Source of the DNA: Kineothrix sp. IPX-CK
GTDB lineage: Bacteria; Bacillota; Clostridia; Lachnospirales; Lachnospiraceae
Assembly: GCF_039134705.1 (NCBI RefSeq)
Contig: NZ_CP146256.1
Span: 1,178,001-1,242,000 of the forward strand
Direction: 5' to 3'
Length of the DNA: 64,000 nucleotides
Of this stretch, positions 39,274-48,418 are shown one piece after another (position 1 is the first letter of the stretch; each line of letters opens with the position of its first letter). Made by a program: the position numbers and the translations under genes. Under the pieces are notes generated by a model. The model ran no database searches, had not been told where the DNA came from, and saw only the letters and a program-made list of their open reading frames with translations.

Positions 39274-40164
39274 ATGCAGAAAGTGAAAAAAAGAAAAAAG
39301 CTTAATATTACTCCGTACCTGTTTATTGCTCCTCATGTAATTTTATTTATTGTATTTTTTTTGGTGCCGATGATTTATGGTATTTATGCATCCTTTACAA
39401 AATGGGATTTGTTTACATCGCCAATTTTTGTGGGTTTGAAAAACTATAGTGTATTTTTGACAAATACAGAATCCGTTTTTTACAGACAATTTTGGAACGG
39501 TCTTAAGAATACAGTGATTTTTGTATTGATCTGTGTCCCGTTTCAGCTCGCAATTCCCTTGGTGCTGGCGCTGCTGCTAAATAAAAGGCCAAAGGGACGT
39601 AATATATTTCAGGGAATATTCTATATGCCGACATTATTTTCCATTACTTCTGTGACGCTGACGTGGCTGTTTATATTCAATCGTTCTCTCGGATTGTTCA
39701 ATAAGATGTTCGGGACGGATATTAACTGGTATGCTGAACAGCCATGGGCGTGGATTACAATTGTGGTAACTACTATATGGTGGGGGATTGGCGGCAATTT
39801 GATTATATATGTGGCAGCACTGTCAGGAATTAACAAGGAGGTTTTGGAGGCAGCAGATTTAGATGGCGCAAGCGGATGGAAGCGTCTGCGATATATCATA
39901 GTCCCCTCCATTCAGTTTCCGCTCGTGTATACCCTCATTGTGTCGGTAATCCAACAATTTAATATCTATGGTCAGCCGCTGATACTGACAGCAGGCGGTC
40001 CCAGTGAATCCACCTTTGTTTTGATTATGTATATTCGTAACTTAGCCTTTGGTACGGGCAAGTCGGCGGCAGGCATGGCCAGTGCAATGTCAACTTGTCT
40101 GGGGATTATCATAGGTAGTGTGGCTGTAGGACAGCTGATACTGTTACGAAAAAATTCAGATTAA
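39274..40164 (+). CDS. Carbohydrate ABC transporter permease (MalF/UgpA type)
   Basis: 296 aa. ATG 39274 is preferred over 39265, since GGAG lies directly against the latter. Six membrane helices; the EAA loop EAADLDGASGWKRLRYIIVPSIQFPL is the ATPase contact. N-terminal PYLFIAPHVILFIVFFLVPMIYG is typical of the MalF-type half. It pairs with the next permease. Confidence 0.92.
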   Translation: MQKVKKRKKLNITPYLFIAPHVILFIVFFLVPMIYGIYASFTKWDLFTSPIFVGLKNYSVFLTNTESVFYRQFWNGLKNTVIFVLICVPFQLAIPLVLALLLNKRPKGRNIFQGIFYMPTLFSITSVTLTWLFIFNRSLGLFNKMFGTDINWYAEQPWAWITIVVTTIWWGIGGNLIIYVAALSGINKEVLEAADLDGASGWKRLRYIIVPSIQFPLVYTLIVSVIQQFNIYGQPLILTAGGPSESTFVLIMYIRNLAFGTGKSAAGMASAMSTCLGIIIGSVAVGQLILLRKNSD

Positions 40165-40174
40165 GGAGGGTATC

Positions 40175-41059
40175 ATGAAGAAAATTAAGAAAAATGAAGA
40201 AGGTTCTTTTACATATACAAATAAGAAAAAAGATGGATGGATTGCCTTTGCTATTCTGCTGATATTCGCGGTAATTACTTTGATACCTTTAGGCTGGATT
40301 CTGATTTCTTCCTTTAAGCTGGATGTGGAGATACAGCAGGCGGGAGGTTTCCTGCTTTTTCCAAAGACATGGACGCTTAACAATTTTAAGGAACTGCTTT
40401 CTTTTGGCAACAAACAGTTACCGATATATAAGTGGTTTATCAATTCTTTAATTGTATCGGGAAGTCAGACGATCATTGCTGTTGTTATTTATTCTATGTC
40501 TGCGTATGCCTATGCAAAGTTACATTTTAAAGGGAGAGATATGATTTTTCTGGGAATTATGTTTCTGTCATCTTTTCCGGCAATAACAAATATTATCCCA
40601 TTATATAAAATCATGCACGTGTTCGGATGGTTAAACGGACCTTTGTCACTTATCGTTCCCGGTCTGGCAGGGGTGATGAATATCTTTCTTATCCGCCAGT
40701 TCATGTATGCGATTCCCGACGTGATTCTGGAATCTGCACGAATTGACGGGGCGGGAGAGTGGAGGATATTTACGAGGATAGTGATTCCTACCTGCAAACC
40801 GATTCTCATTGCAGTAGGTTTGTTCACTTTTACCGGAAGCTGGAACGATTTCTTATGGCCGTCCATTGCCATTAACAATATTGACAACTTAACTTTGACG
40901 GCAGGCTTACAGCTTGCCAAAGGAGTATATGGAACTATTCAGGTGGCGAAGATGTGTACCGTTGCAACCATCGCAATCATACCTATGGTCATATTGTATC
41001 TGTTTACGCAGAAATACTTTGTAAAGGGAATTTCTTTATCCGCCGGCGTAAAAGGGTAA
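40175..41059 (+). CDS. Carbohydrate ABC transporter permease (MalG/UgpE type)
   Basis: 294 aa. Six membrane helices; EAA loop ESARIDGAGEWRIFTRIVIPTCKP. The C-terminus ends KYFVKGISLSAGVKG, the usual MalG-type tail. It starts 10 nt after the first permease with AAGGAGGG in front. No ATPase gene is in this operon; a shared MsmX-like ATPase elsewhere is likely. Confidence 0.93.
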   Translation: MKKIKKNEEGSFTYTNKKKDGWIAFAILLIFAVITLIPLGWILISSFKLDVEIQQAGGFLLFPKTWTLNNFKELLSFGNKQLPIYKWFINSLIVSGSQTIIAVVIYSMSAYAYAKLHFKGRDMIFLGIMFLSSFPAITNIIPLYKIMHVFGWLNGPLSLIVPGLAGVMNIFLIRQFMYAIPDVILESARIDGAGEWRIFTRIVIPTCKPILIAVGLFTFTGSWNDFLWPSIAINNIDNLTLTAGLQLAKGVYGTIQVAKMCTVATIAIIPMVILYLFTQKYFVKGISLSAGVKG

Positions 41060-41105
41060 TAAAAAATAAACTACATATTTACGGAAGAAAGGAAACTATA
41101 AAAAT

Positions 41106-42842
41106 ATGAATATTCCAAGAAATGAATACCCAAGACCACAATTTGTCAGAGAGGAGTGGCTTAGCCTAAACGGGGAGTGGGAGTTCTCTTTTGATACGGA
41201 TAGATTTGACAAAAGGATTATTGTTCCTTATGTTTATCAGTCCAAACTGTCGGGAATCGGCATCACGGAACCCCATGAGGTTGTCTGGTATCGCAAGAAA
41301 ATAAATTTACCTAAGGAAATGTCCGGCAAGGAGATTATTCTGCATTTTGGTGCAGTGGATTATAGCTGTAAGTTATGGGTAAACGATATATTTATCACGG
41401 AGCATATCGGAGGCCACATGAGCTTCGAAGTGAATATTACGAGTGCTTTGCGGGAAGAAGAAAACGTGATTGTTCTGGAGATAACGGATGAGCCTTACAA
41501 TCTTGAGATTCCCAGAGGAAAGCAATATTGGAAAGAAGATTCGGAAGGTATCTTCTACACCCGTTCTACGGGAATCTGGCAGAGCGTATGGATAGAAGCT
41601 GTAGACGAAATCCATCTTGCCAGAGTGTTTCTTACTCCTGATTTAGATAATGTGCAGTTGGGTGTACAGTATGAATTAAGCAGTGACAGGGCAACTAGCC
41701 TGCGGACGGAGATTTATTATAAGAAAGAACTGATGGCGGTAAATACTACAGCCTTACTGCGTAAGGAAGGGAACTTCAGAGTATCCTTAGATCAGCAACT
41801 GCTGAAGGACTGGAATGTCCAGGAGGATCTGACATGGACTCCGGAGGCTCCAAGGCTGTTTGATGTGAAGTTTGTGGTGTATGAGGAGGAGAGAGAAGCT
41901 GATATAGTCTCTTCTTACTTTGGGCTGCGAAAGGTATCTATAGAAAAAGGAAAATTCCTATTAAATAATCGGCCGTATTATCAAAAGCTTTTATTAGATC
42001 AAGGCTATTGGGAGGAGTCACTGTTGACAGCTCCCACGGACGGGGATTTTATCAAGGATATTGAACTGGCGAAGTCTATGGGATTTAACGGTGTCAGGAA
42101 GCATCAGAAGATTGAGGATCCAAGATTCTTATATTATGCCGATAAGATGGGTTTTCTCGTGTGGGGAGAGCTTCCTGCGGCTTATGTGTACTCCAGAAAA
42201 TATGTAAAGAGAATTACAGATGAGTGGATGGAGGAAATCTTCCGCGATTATAATCACCCTTGTATCGTGGTATGGACGCCCCTTAACGAATCCTGGGGAG
42301 TCTTCAATATAAAGGACAGGAAAGAAGAACAGAGTCATAGCGTGGCTATGGTCCATATTGCCAAGTCTCTGGACCAGACAAGACCCGTAATATGCAATGA
42401 CGGATGGGAGCACACTTGCGGAGATTTGATTACCATTCATGATTATGAGTGGAATAAAGAGATTATACAGGAGAGATATAGTACTTTGGAAAATATACTT
42501 AGGTTTATGCCGGGGGGACGCCCTTTGCTCGCTCATGGGTGGGAATATCAAGGACAGCCGGTCTTAGTTACTGAATTCGGAGGAATTTCTTATATGAAAG
42601 GCGAATGGGAAGGCTGGGGGTATTCCAGCGCCGTTTCAGATGAAGATTTTGCCAAGAGATACTATAACGTGATAAGTCCATTGCTTGCTTCGCCTCATGT
42701 GCAAGGCTTCTGCTATACGGAGATGACGGATGTAGAACAGGAAATTAATGGCCTGTGCACTTATGACAGAAAACCTAAGATTCCGGTAGAAATTATTTGC
42801 GCTATTAATGAAGGCAGGTGGGAACCGGAAGATGAGAGATAA
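41106..42842 (+). CDS. GH2 family glycoside hydrolase
   Basis: 578 aa, without signal peptide, hence cytoplasmic. Order: jelly-roll sugar-binding domain (LNGEWEFSF, WYRKKINLP), immunoglobulin-like domain, then TIM barrel. The acid/base Glu395 is in WTPLNESWG and the nucleophile Glu490 in VTEFGG. It is shorter than LacZ (1020 aa) and near beta-glucuronidase (about 600 aa), though the specificity loops cannot be judged. It lies 46 nt after the second permease, so it probably cleaves the imported glycoside. Confidence 0.88.
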   Translation: MNIPRNEYPRPQFVREEWLSLNGEWEFSFDTDRFDKRIIVPYVYQSKLSGIGITEPHEVVWYRKKINLPKEMSGKEIILHFGAVDYSCKLWVNDIFITEHIGGHMSFEVNITSALREEENVIVLEITDEPYNLEIPRGKQYWKEDSEGIFYTRSTGIWQSVWIEAVDEIHLARVFLTPDLDNVQLGVQYELSSDRATSLRTEIYYKKELMAVNTTALLRKEGNFRVSLDQQLLKDWNVQEDLTWTPEAPRLFDVKFVVYEEEREADIVSSYFGLRKVSIEKGKFLLNNRPYYQKLLLDQGYWEESLLTAPTDGDFIKDIELAKSMGFNGVRKHQKIEDPRFLYYADKMGFLVWGELPAAYVYSRKYVKRITDEWMEEIFRDYNHPCIVVWTPLNESWGVFNIKDRKEEQSHSVAMVHIAKSLDQTRPVICNDGWEHTCGDLITIHDYEWNKEIIQERYSTLENILRFMPGGRPLLAHGWEYQGQPVLVTEFGGISYMKGEWEGWGYSSAVSDEDFAKRYYNVISPLLASPHVQGFCYTEMTDVEQEINGLCTYDRKPKIPVEIICAINEGRWEPEDER

Positions 42843-43794
42843 CAGGCTGGATTTCTTCAAAGGAATTCTTGTAATACAAATGGTTTTTGCCCATTGTCTG
42901 CAGTTTTTCTGCGACCTTGGGCAGGAACCGGTATGGAGTGGTGTCAGTGAGTGGGTAAATCTTACTACCTTTTCAGGATTTGTATTCGCCTTCGGATTTG
43001 CGTATTATCTGGCTTATCTGCAAAAGAACTTTAAATATGCAGTGGAAAAGGGAGGGAAGAACATTCTTGTTTTACTGGGAGCTTATTACATCTCGGCGTT
43101 TTCCTATGCCGTATTTATAGAGAGAATTCCACTCAGATGGGACAGAGCTTTGGAATTATTATTGTTTCAGAGGCTGGCAGGCTGGTCTGAGTTCTTATTT
43201 TCATTTGCAATGCTGACATTGGTAACCCTTATACTATGGAAACCACTAACTAATAAGAAGCCCGGGATTCTGCCTGGCATCGGTGTGACAGCACTCTTGA
43301 TCTGTCTCCTGCCTCACAGAGAGGTAAGACCGGTTCTTGGAACATTAATAGGAGGAACGGGAGGAGCTTACTTCCCGGTGCTTCCCTTTTATGTGTATTT
43401 TGTGGCGGGAGTTTATGCTGCAAGAAAAAAGTTGAACTACAATGTAAAGATGTTGCTTGTATCTATTGCAGGAACCACATATATGATAGTAGACTGCCTC
43501 TTTTTTTCGAAGAGCTATCCGTCCAGATTTCCGTTGTCGCTCGCATGGCTGGTCGGAGGCGCGTTCATTGTTTACTGCTATTATCTGGCAGCAGGCTATT
43601 TGAGCAAAATAAAGAAATTATCCATGGTTAATGTAATTGGGAAAAACAGCTTGTTTTATCTGCTGGTTAGCAATCTTATTATTTTTGCTATGAAAAGCAG
43701 CAGCTTCTACAAAGTGAGCGGTGGGTTCAGCATCGGACTTTGTATTATGATTTTTGCGATTGGAGGCTATCTCCACAGCAGGGTTAGAACTTAG
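42832..43794 (+). CDS. Acyltransferase family membrane protein (AT3-like)
   Basis: 320 aa. ATG 42832 overlaps the end of GH2 by 11 nt. About ten membrane helices. The N-terminal R-x2-FF-KG-x8-H pattern (RLDFFKGILVIQMVFAH) is that of acyltransferase-3 / OafA-type proteins, where the Arg and His bind the acyl donor. It would O- or N-acylate a surface glycan or glycolipid. Coupling to a GH2 gene is unusual and suggests a linked glycan-modifying step, which is inference. Confidence 0.75.
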   Translation: MRDNRLDFFKGILVIQMVFAHCLQFFCDLGQEPVWSGVSEWVNLTTFSGFVFAFGFAYYLAYLQKNFKYAVEKGGKNILVLLGAYYISAFSYAVFIERIPLRWDRALELLLFQRLAGWSEFLFSFAMLTLVTLILWKPLTNKKPGILPGIGVTALLICLLPHREVRPVLGTLIGGTGGAYFPVLPFYVYFVAGVYAARKKLNYNVKMLLVSIAGTTYMIVDCLFFSKSYPSRFPLSLAWLVGGAFIVYCYYLAAGYLSKIKKLSMVNVIGKNSLFYLLVSNLIIFAMKSSSFYKVSGGFSIGLCIMIFAIGGYLHSRVRT

Positions 43795-43805
43795 GTAACC
43801 TATGC

Positions 43806-43829
43806 AGTTTGCAGGCTATGAGAAAGGCA
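43806..43829 (+). repeat. Shared 24-nt leader block, copy 1
   Basis: Identical to the block at 48045-48068 (minus strand). Both lie directly before a start codon and contain GAGAAAGG as a possible ribosome site. The frame upstream of each start reads FAGYEKG. Confidence 0.75.
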
Positions 43830-43840
43830 CGGTTATTATA

Positions 43841-45393
43841 ATGAAGAAACACAAGAAAAAAGAAACAGGAGAACCAAAGAAGAAAAATTTTGCGGGTTCA
43901 CTAAAGAGTAAGGTGCTTGTTCTTGTCCTGGGGTCTATTGCAGCCGCCGTTTCTCTGACGCTCGTTTTTGCCATTCCGTTTGTAACCAATACGTTAACTG
44001 ATACGAATATGCGCTATATGTCATACTTGCAGATGGCACTATTGCTTACCATCCGGAGGAAGAGAAAGTGGGGATGCCAATTGAGAATTCGGCTATTTTA
44101 GACGTTGCTGATAAATTGCGAGTTTCTGAATCAATAGCCGAGGCTTCAGAGGCTGAGTTCTCAAAAGAAGAGGCAGGAGATATTCTCCAAAATGATGTTG
44201 TAAGCTACGATTATAACGGTGTTACTAAGTATGCGGCATATTACATCACGACTGATCAGTCTGCGGTTCTTATTTTGGGTGGCATTATATCTTATAGGAG
44301 TGCTTCACACCTAATGAATCCACTGTTACAAATTACGACTGAAATTAACAGATTTAGCGCCTTGGATTTTACGGAGACACCGACATTCAAACGTCTTAGC
44401 CTTAAGAAAGATGAAACCGGACAGATTGCGCGAGCTATTGCAGAACTAAGGGTACAGTTAGTTGCTATAGTATCACAGATAAAAGAGCAAAGCACCAATC
44501 TCCATAAGTCTGCCGACAGACTTGATAACAATGCCCTGCTTACGGTATCAACCGTAAAGAATGTGGAGGCTGCAGTAGGTGAAATAGCAAGCGGCGCGAA
44601 TAATCAGGCATCGGAAACCCAGAAAGCGACTGAAAATATTATTGATATGGGCAATATGATTGCGCATACTAATTACGAGGTAGAGAATCTCAATATAAAG
44701 GCGGCTGTCATGAAATCCTCCAGTGATGAGGCTTCTGATACTCTGTCTCAGCTTGGTGAGATTAACAAACGTGCAATCACTTCTATCGACATTATTTATG
44801 AACAGACGAATACGACCAATGCCTCTGCTATGAAGATTAAGGAAGCAACTACCTTGATCTCGTCCATTGCCGATGAAACTAATCTATTATCTTTAAATGC
44901 GTCTATAGAAGCCGCAAGAGCGGGGGAAGCAGGAAGAGGATTTGCAGTTGTTGCAGCGCAGATACAGAAGCTGGCGGAACAGTCTGACAATTCGGCCCGT
45001 GAGATTGATAAAATTATACATACCCTGATCGAAGATTCCCAAAAAGCAGTTAAGACTATGAATCAGGTAAAAGAGATCATGAAAAGCCAAAGTGAAAATG
45101 TTACAAAGACAGGCTCCGTTTTTACTCAGGTTACCGAAGGAATCAACAAGTCCATCGGCGGTGTCGGCGAAATTGCCGATAAGACTGCACATTTGGATGG
45201 GGCACGTACCAGTGTTGTCGATATTGTTCAGAATCTCACTGCTATTGCACAGCAGAATGCAGCAAGTACCGAAGAAACCTCTGCGCCTGTCATTGAAGTC
45301 AGCGATATTATGAATGAAATCAGCGGCAATGCAAAACAATTGAAAGAAATCGCAGCGGTGCTGGAAAATAATATGTCTTCTTTTCGGCTTTAG
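43841..45393 (+). pseudogene. Decayed methyl-accepting chemotaxis protein
   Basis: The first frame (ATG 43841) encodes a basic N-terminus and one membrane helix (LVLVLGSIAAAVSLTLVFAI), then ends at 44101. The rest continues in another frame: [20 protein letters not shown] from 44029 onwards is the end of a Cache-type sensor domain. The second membrane helix and HAMP are reduced to a short stretch around AVLILGGII. The signalling tip is intact ([20 protein letters not shown] and [13 protein letters not shown]). A deletion with frameshift near 44020-44030 removed most of the sensor domain. The product from 44068 (GTG) could only be a soluble fragment. Confidence 0.8.
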
Positions 45394-45460
45394 AAACAGT
45401 ACCATCAATAAACTTTTAAACATAAACATAATTGCTCAAAGAAATAAGAGGTAATGCTAA

Positions 45461-46480
45461 ATGGATGCAGTTGACATAAAAAGAAGAATGAAAATAACGT
45501 TCCTGTTCTCTCTATGCCTGTGCTTTGTCACAGGATGCGGCAATAAGGGAAAATGGTCAGAAGAGGATGCCGGGCAGCTATATCAAGCGGATCCGACAAT
45601 CTTTTTTGAAAAGGGAACTTATTATCTTTATGGTACAAATGAAATGGACACATCGCAGGGCTTCCGGGTTTACACGTCAAAGGATCTTATACATTGGGTG
45701 AAACCTGATACCGGTGATAAATTAGCATTAAAAAAAGGAGAGTCATTTGGCAGTGGCAGCTTTTGGGCACCGCAGGTCTTTTCATATAAGGATTCTTATT
45801 ATATGGCATATACGGCAGATGAGCAGATAGCCATTGCAAAGGGTTCAAGTCCGCTGGGGCCGTTTACTCAGGAACAAATACAACCGTTGTTCCAGAATGC
45901 ACAATATAAAACAATCGATCCTTTTGTTTTCTTTGACAATGACGGGCAGATTTATTTGTATTATGTGAAGCAAAACGGCGGAAACAATATTTATGCGGCA
46001 AAAATGAAGGAAGATTTATCCGGAACAGAGGATAATACGGAAACTGCTTGTATCGTAGCAACTGAGCCGTGGGAAAATACTGCGAATGCGTCATGGCCGG
46101 TAACGGAAGGGCCTACGGTTATTAAAGAGCAGGATACCTATTATCTGTTTTATTCTGCCAATGATTTTAGGAATATTGATTATGCTGTGGGCTATGCAAC
46201 AAGCAAAAGTCCGCTGGGGCCATGGGAAAAACAGGAAGGACCGATTATAAGCAGAAATAATATACGTGTAAATGGTACGGGGCATGGAGACATATTTACA
46301 GGAGAGGACGATCAGCTGTATTATGTGTTCCATACCCATTACACGGATTATCAGACGCTGTTAAGGAAAACAGCGATCATTAAACTTTCATATACATCTT
46401 CCGGAGAAGGCTCAGGGGCGTTCGCTGCTGATACAGATAGCTTTTACTATGCTCAGGAATATACGAAGAAATCTGATTAA
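45461..46480 (+). CDS. GH43 family glycoside hydrolase, lipoprotein
   Basis: 339 aa. Lipobox CFVTGC near residue 25 places it on the outer face of the membrane. Five-bladed propeller with the GH43 triad: Asp44 (QADPTIF), Asp153 (TIDPFVFFD) and Glu216 (VTEGPTV). Such enzymes cleave alpha-L-arabinofuranosides or beta-xylosides. It appears to be the only extracellular glycosidase in the window. It is monocistronic, convergent with the ABC-F gene by a 4-nt overlap at the 3' ends. AGAGGTAA lies before the ATG. Confidence 0.9.
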   Translation: MDAVDIKRRMKITFLFSLCLCFVTGCGNKGKWSEEDAGQLYQADPTIFFEKGTYYLYGTNEMDTSQGFRVYTSKDLIHWVKPDTGDKLALKKGESFGSGSFWAPQVFSYKDSYYMAYTADEQIAIAKGSSPLGPFTQEQIQPLFQNAQYKTIDPFVFFDNDGQIYLYYVKQNGGNNIYAAKMKEDLSGTEDNTETACIVATEPWENTANASWPVTEGPTVIKEQDTYYLFYSANDFRNIDYAVGYATSKSPLGPWEKQEGPIISRNNIRVNGTGHGDIFTGEDDQLYYVFHTHYTDYQTLLRKTAIIKLSYTSSGEGSGAFAADTDSFYYAQEYTKKSD

Positions 46481-48033
46481 AACACCTTCGTCGTCCACTT
46501 CGTGCAATCCCACACGTCGGTAACCAGCCCTTCGTAGAACTCGGGTTCGTGGCAGACGAGGAGAATACTTCCTTTGTATGCGGCAAGGGCACGTTTCAGC
46601 TCCGCCTTTGCGTCCACATCCAGATGGTTGGTAGGCTCATCCAGAAGGAGGACATTAGTCTCCCGGTTAATTAGTTTACATAATCTGACTTTCGCCTGCT
46701 CCCCGCCGCTCAGCACTTTTACCAGGCTCTCGATATGCTTGGTGGTAAGGCCGCATTTGGCGAGGGCGGAGCGTACCTCGTACTGGGAATGGGAGGGGAA
46801 TTCCTGCCATATTTCTTCTATGCAGGTAGTAGTAACCTTCTGGTCGGTTTCCTGCTGGAAATAACCGATGCTCAAATAATCGCCCTGAGTAACGCTGCCG
46901 GACAAAGAGGGGATGAGTCCGAGGATGCTTTTGAGCAGGGTAGACTTACCGATGCCGTTGGCACCGATGAGGGCAATTTTTTGCCCTCGCTCCATTTCCA
47001 GGTTTAAAGGGGAAGAAAGCGGCTCCGCATAACCGATTACGAGATCCTTGGACTGGAAGATATATCGTCCGGGGGTTCTCGCCTCCCTGAAATGAAATTC
47101 CGGCCTGGGCTTTTCTGCCGCAAGCTCGATCACATCCATTTTATCCAGTTTCTTCTGGCGCGACATGGCCATATTCCTCGTAGCCACTCTGGCTTTGTTG
47201 CGTGCCACGAAATCCTTCAGATCCGCAATTTCCTTCTGCTGCTTATTATAGGCAGCCTCTAACTGAGACTTTTTCATGGAATAGACCTCCTGGAACTTGT
47301 CGTAGTCTCCGACGTAACGGTCCAGCGATTGGTTGTCCATATGGTAAATCAGGTTGATAACGCTGTTCAAAAAAGGGATGTCATGTGAGATAAGGATGAA
47401 TGCGTTCTCGTAATCGTTCAAGTACCTTTTCAGCCATTCGATATGCTCCGTATCGAGATAGTTGGTAGGCTCGTCCAGAAGAAGGATATCCGGTTTTTCC
47501 AGCAAAAGCTTTGCCAGCAAGACCTTGGTTCTCTGGCCGCCGCTTAAATCGGTAACATCCTTATCCAGTCCGATATCGGTGAGCCCCAGCGCCCGTGCGA
47601 CCTCCTCCACCTTGGCGTCGATCATGTAGAAGTCATGCATGGTAAGAAGATCCTGAATGGTACCTAAATCTTCCATATATTGCTCCAGTTCCTTCTCAGC
47701 GGCAGTCCCCATCTTATCGCAAATCTCGTTCATTTTGGCTTCCATTTCAAAGAGAAAGGAAAAGGCGGAGGATAGGACGTCGCGAATCGACATTCCTTTT
47801 TCAAGTGCGGTATGCTGGTCCAGATAGCCTACGCGCACATTTTTTGCCCATTCGATTTTCCCTTCATCGGGCATAAGTTTGCCCGTAATAATATTCATAA
47901 AGGTAGATTTTCCTTCTCCGTTAGCGCCGATCAAGCCGATATGCTCTCCTTTTAATAGGCGAAAGGACACATCATTAAAAATGGCTCTGTCACCAAAGCC
48001 ATGGGTCAGATTCTCCACATTCAAAATACTCAT
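46477..48033 (-). CDS. ABC-F family ATP-binding protein
   Basis: 518 aa. Start at 48033 (MSILNVENL); a frame extends upstream to 48111 through the shared leader. Two nucleotide-binding domains: Walker A GANGEGKST and GANGIGKST, signatures LSGGQRTKV and LSGGEQAKV, Walker B LLLDEPTN twice. A charged linker (about residues 235-320) joins them, and no membrane segment exists, as expected for ribosome-associated ABC-F proteins such as EttA, Uup or antibiotic-resistance factors. Which of these it is cannot be decided; the linker is of moderate length. Confidence 0.9.
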   Translation of the reverse strand: MSILNVENLTHGFGDRAIFNDVSFRLLKGEHIGLIGANGEGKSTFMNIITGKLMPDEGKIEWAKNVRVGYLDQHTALEKGMSIRDVLSSAFSFLFEMEAKMNEICDKMGTAAEKELEQYMEDLGTIQDLLTMHDFYMIDAKVEEVARALGLTDIGLDKDVTDLSGGQRTKVLLAKLLLEKPDILLLDEPTNYLDTEHIEWLKRYLNDYENAFILISHDIPFLNSVINLIYHMDNQSLDRYVGDYDKFQEVYSMKKSQLEAAYNKQQKEIADLKDFVARNKARVATRNMAMSRQKKLDKMDVIELAAEKPRPEFHFREARTPGRYIFQSKDLVIGYAEPLSSPLNLEMERGQKIALIGANGIGKSTLLKSILGLIPSLSGSVTQGDYLSIGYFQQETDQKVTTTCIEEIWQEFPSHSQYEVRSALAKCGLTTKHIESLVKVLSGGEQAKVRLCKLINRETNVLLLDEPTNHLDVDAKAELKRALAAYKGSILLVCHEPEFYEGLVTDVWDCTKWTTKVF

Positions 48034-48044
48034 AATAATCACTC

Positions 48045-48068
48045 TGCCTTTCTCATAGCCTGCAAACT
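48045..48068 (-). repeat. Shared 24-nt leader block, copy 2
   Basis: Same block as 43806-43829, placed before the ABC-F start. Upstream on the minus strand an inverted repeat ATATGTGC-TC-GCACATAT forms a hairpin not found at copy 1. The rest of 48112-48418 holds the GH30 promoter region only. Confidence 0.75.
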
Positions 48069-48265
48069 TTGAGCCATATGTGCGAGCACATATTAGACAC
48101 AATATTTGCAAACATAATATACCCGCTCAGCGGTTCATTCGATATCATGCGGTAAATATAATTCACAGAAGTTCAGGCATAAGGCCGAACTGTAATAGTA
48201 TAGCATATAGCCGGTGTTCGTGACAATTATAAAAAAATAACACCTTATTAAAAAATGAAAGACTG

Positions 48266-48291
48266 AATAAAAACGTTTTTATTTATATGAT
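48266..48291 (+). promoter_or_regulatory. LacI-type operator and promoter of GH30 gene
   Basis: AATAAAAACGTTTTTATT (48266-48283) is a perfect 18-bp palindrome centred on CG, followed by TATGAT (48286-48291). The same arrangement, with the preceding ACACCTT and TTAAAAAATG sequence, recurs at 49802 before the binding-protein gene. Confidence 0.65.
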
Positions 48292-48418
48292 GACATTAGT
48301 CATTCGTTTCATGCCTGCATGAAAAAACATGACTTTGGGACCCGTTAAAAAGGAAAAACAGCCCGAACAGGGCAGATTTCGCAGTGATTCAACTAGGAAA
48401 GAAGAGGGCAGAAGCATT

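Noticed and set aside
43802..43840. Upstream start of the chemoreceptor reading MQFAGYEKGTVII
   Set aside because: The segment is the shared leader block also found before the ABC-F gene; ATG 43841 begins the basic N-terminus expected of the family.
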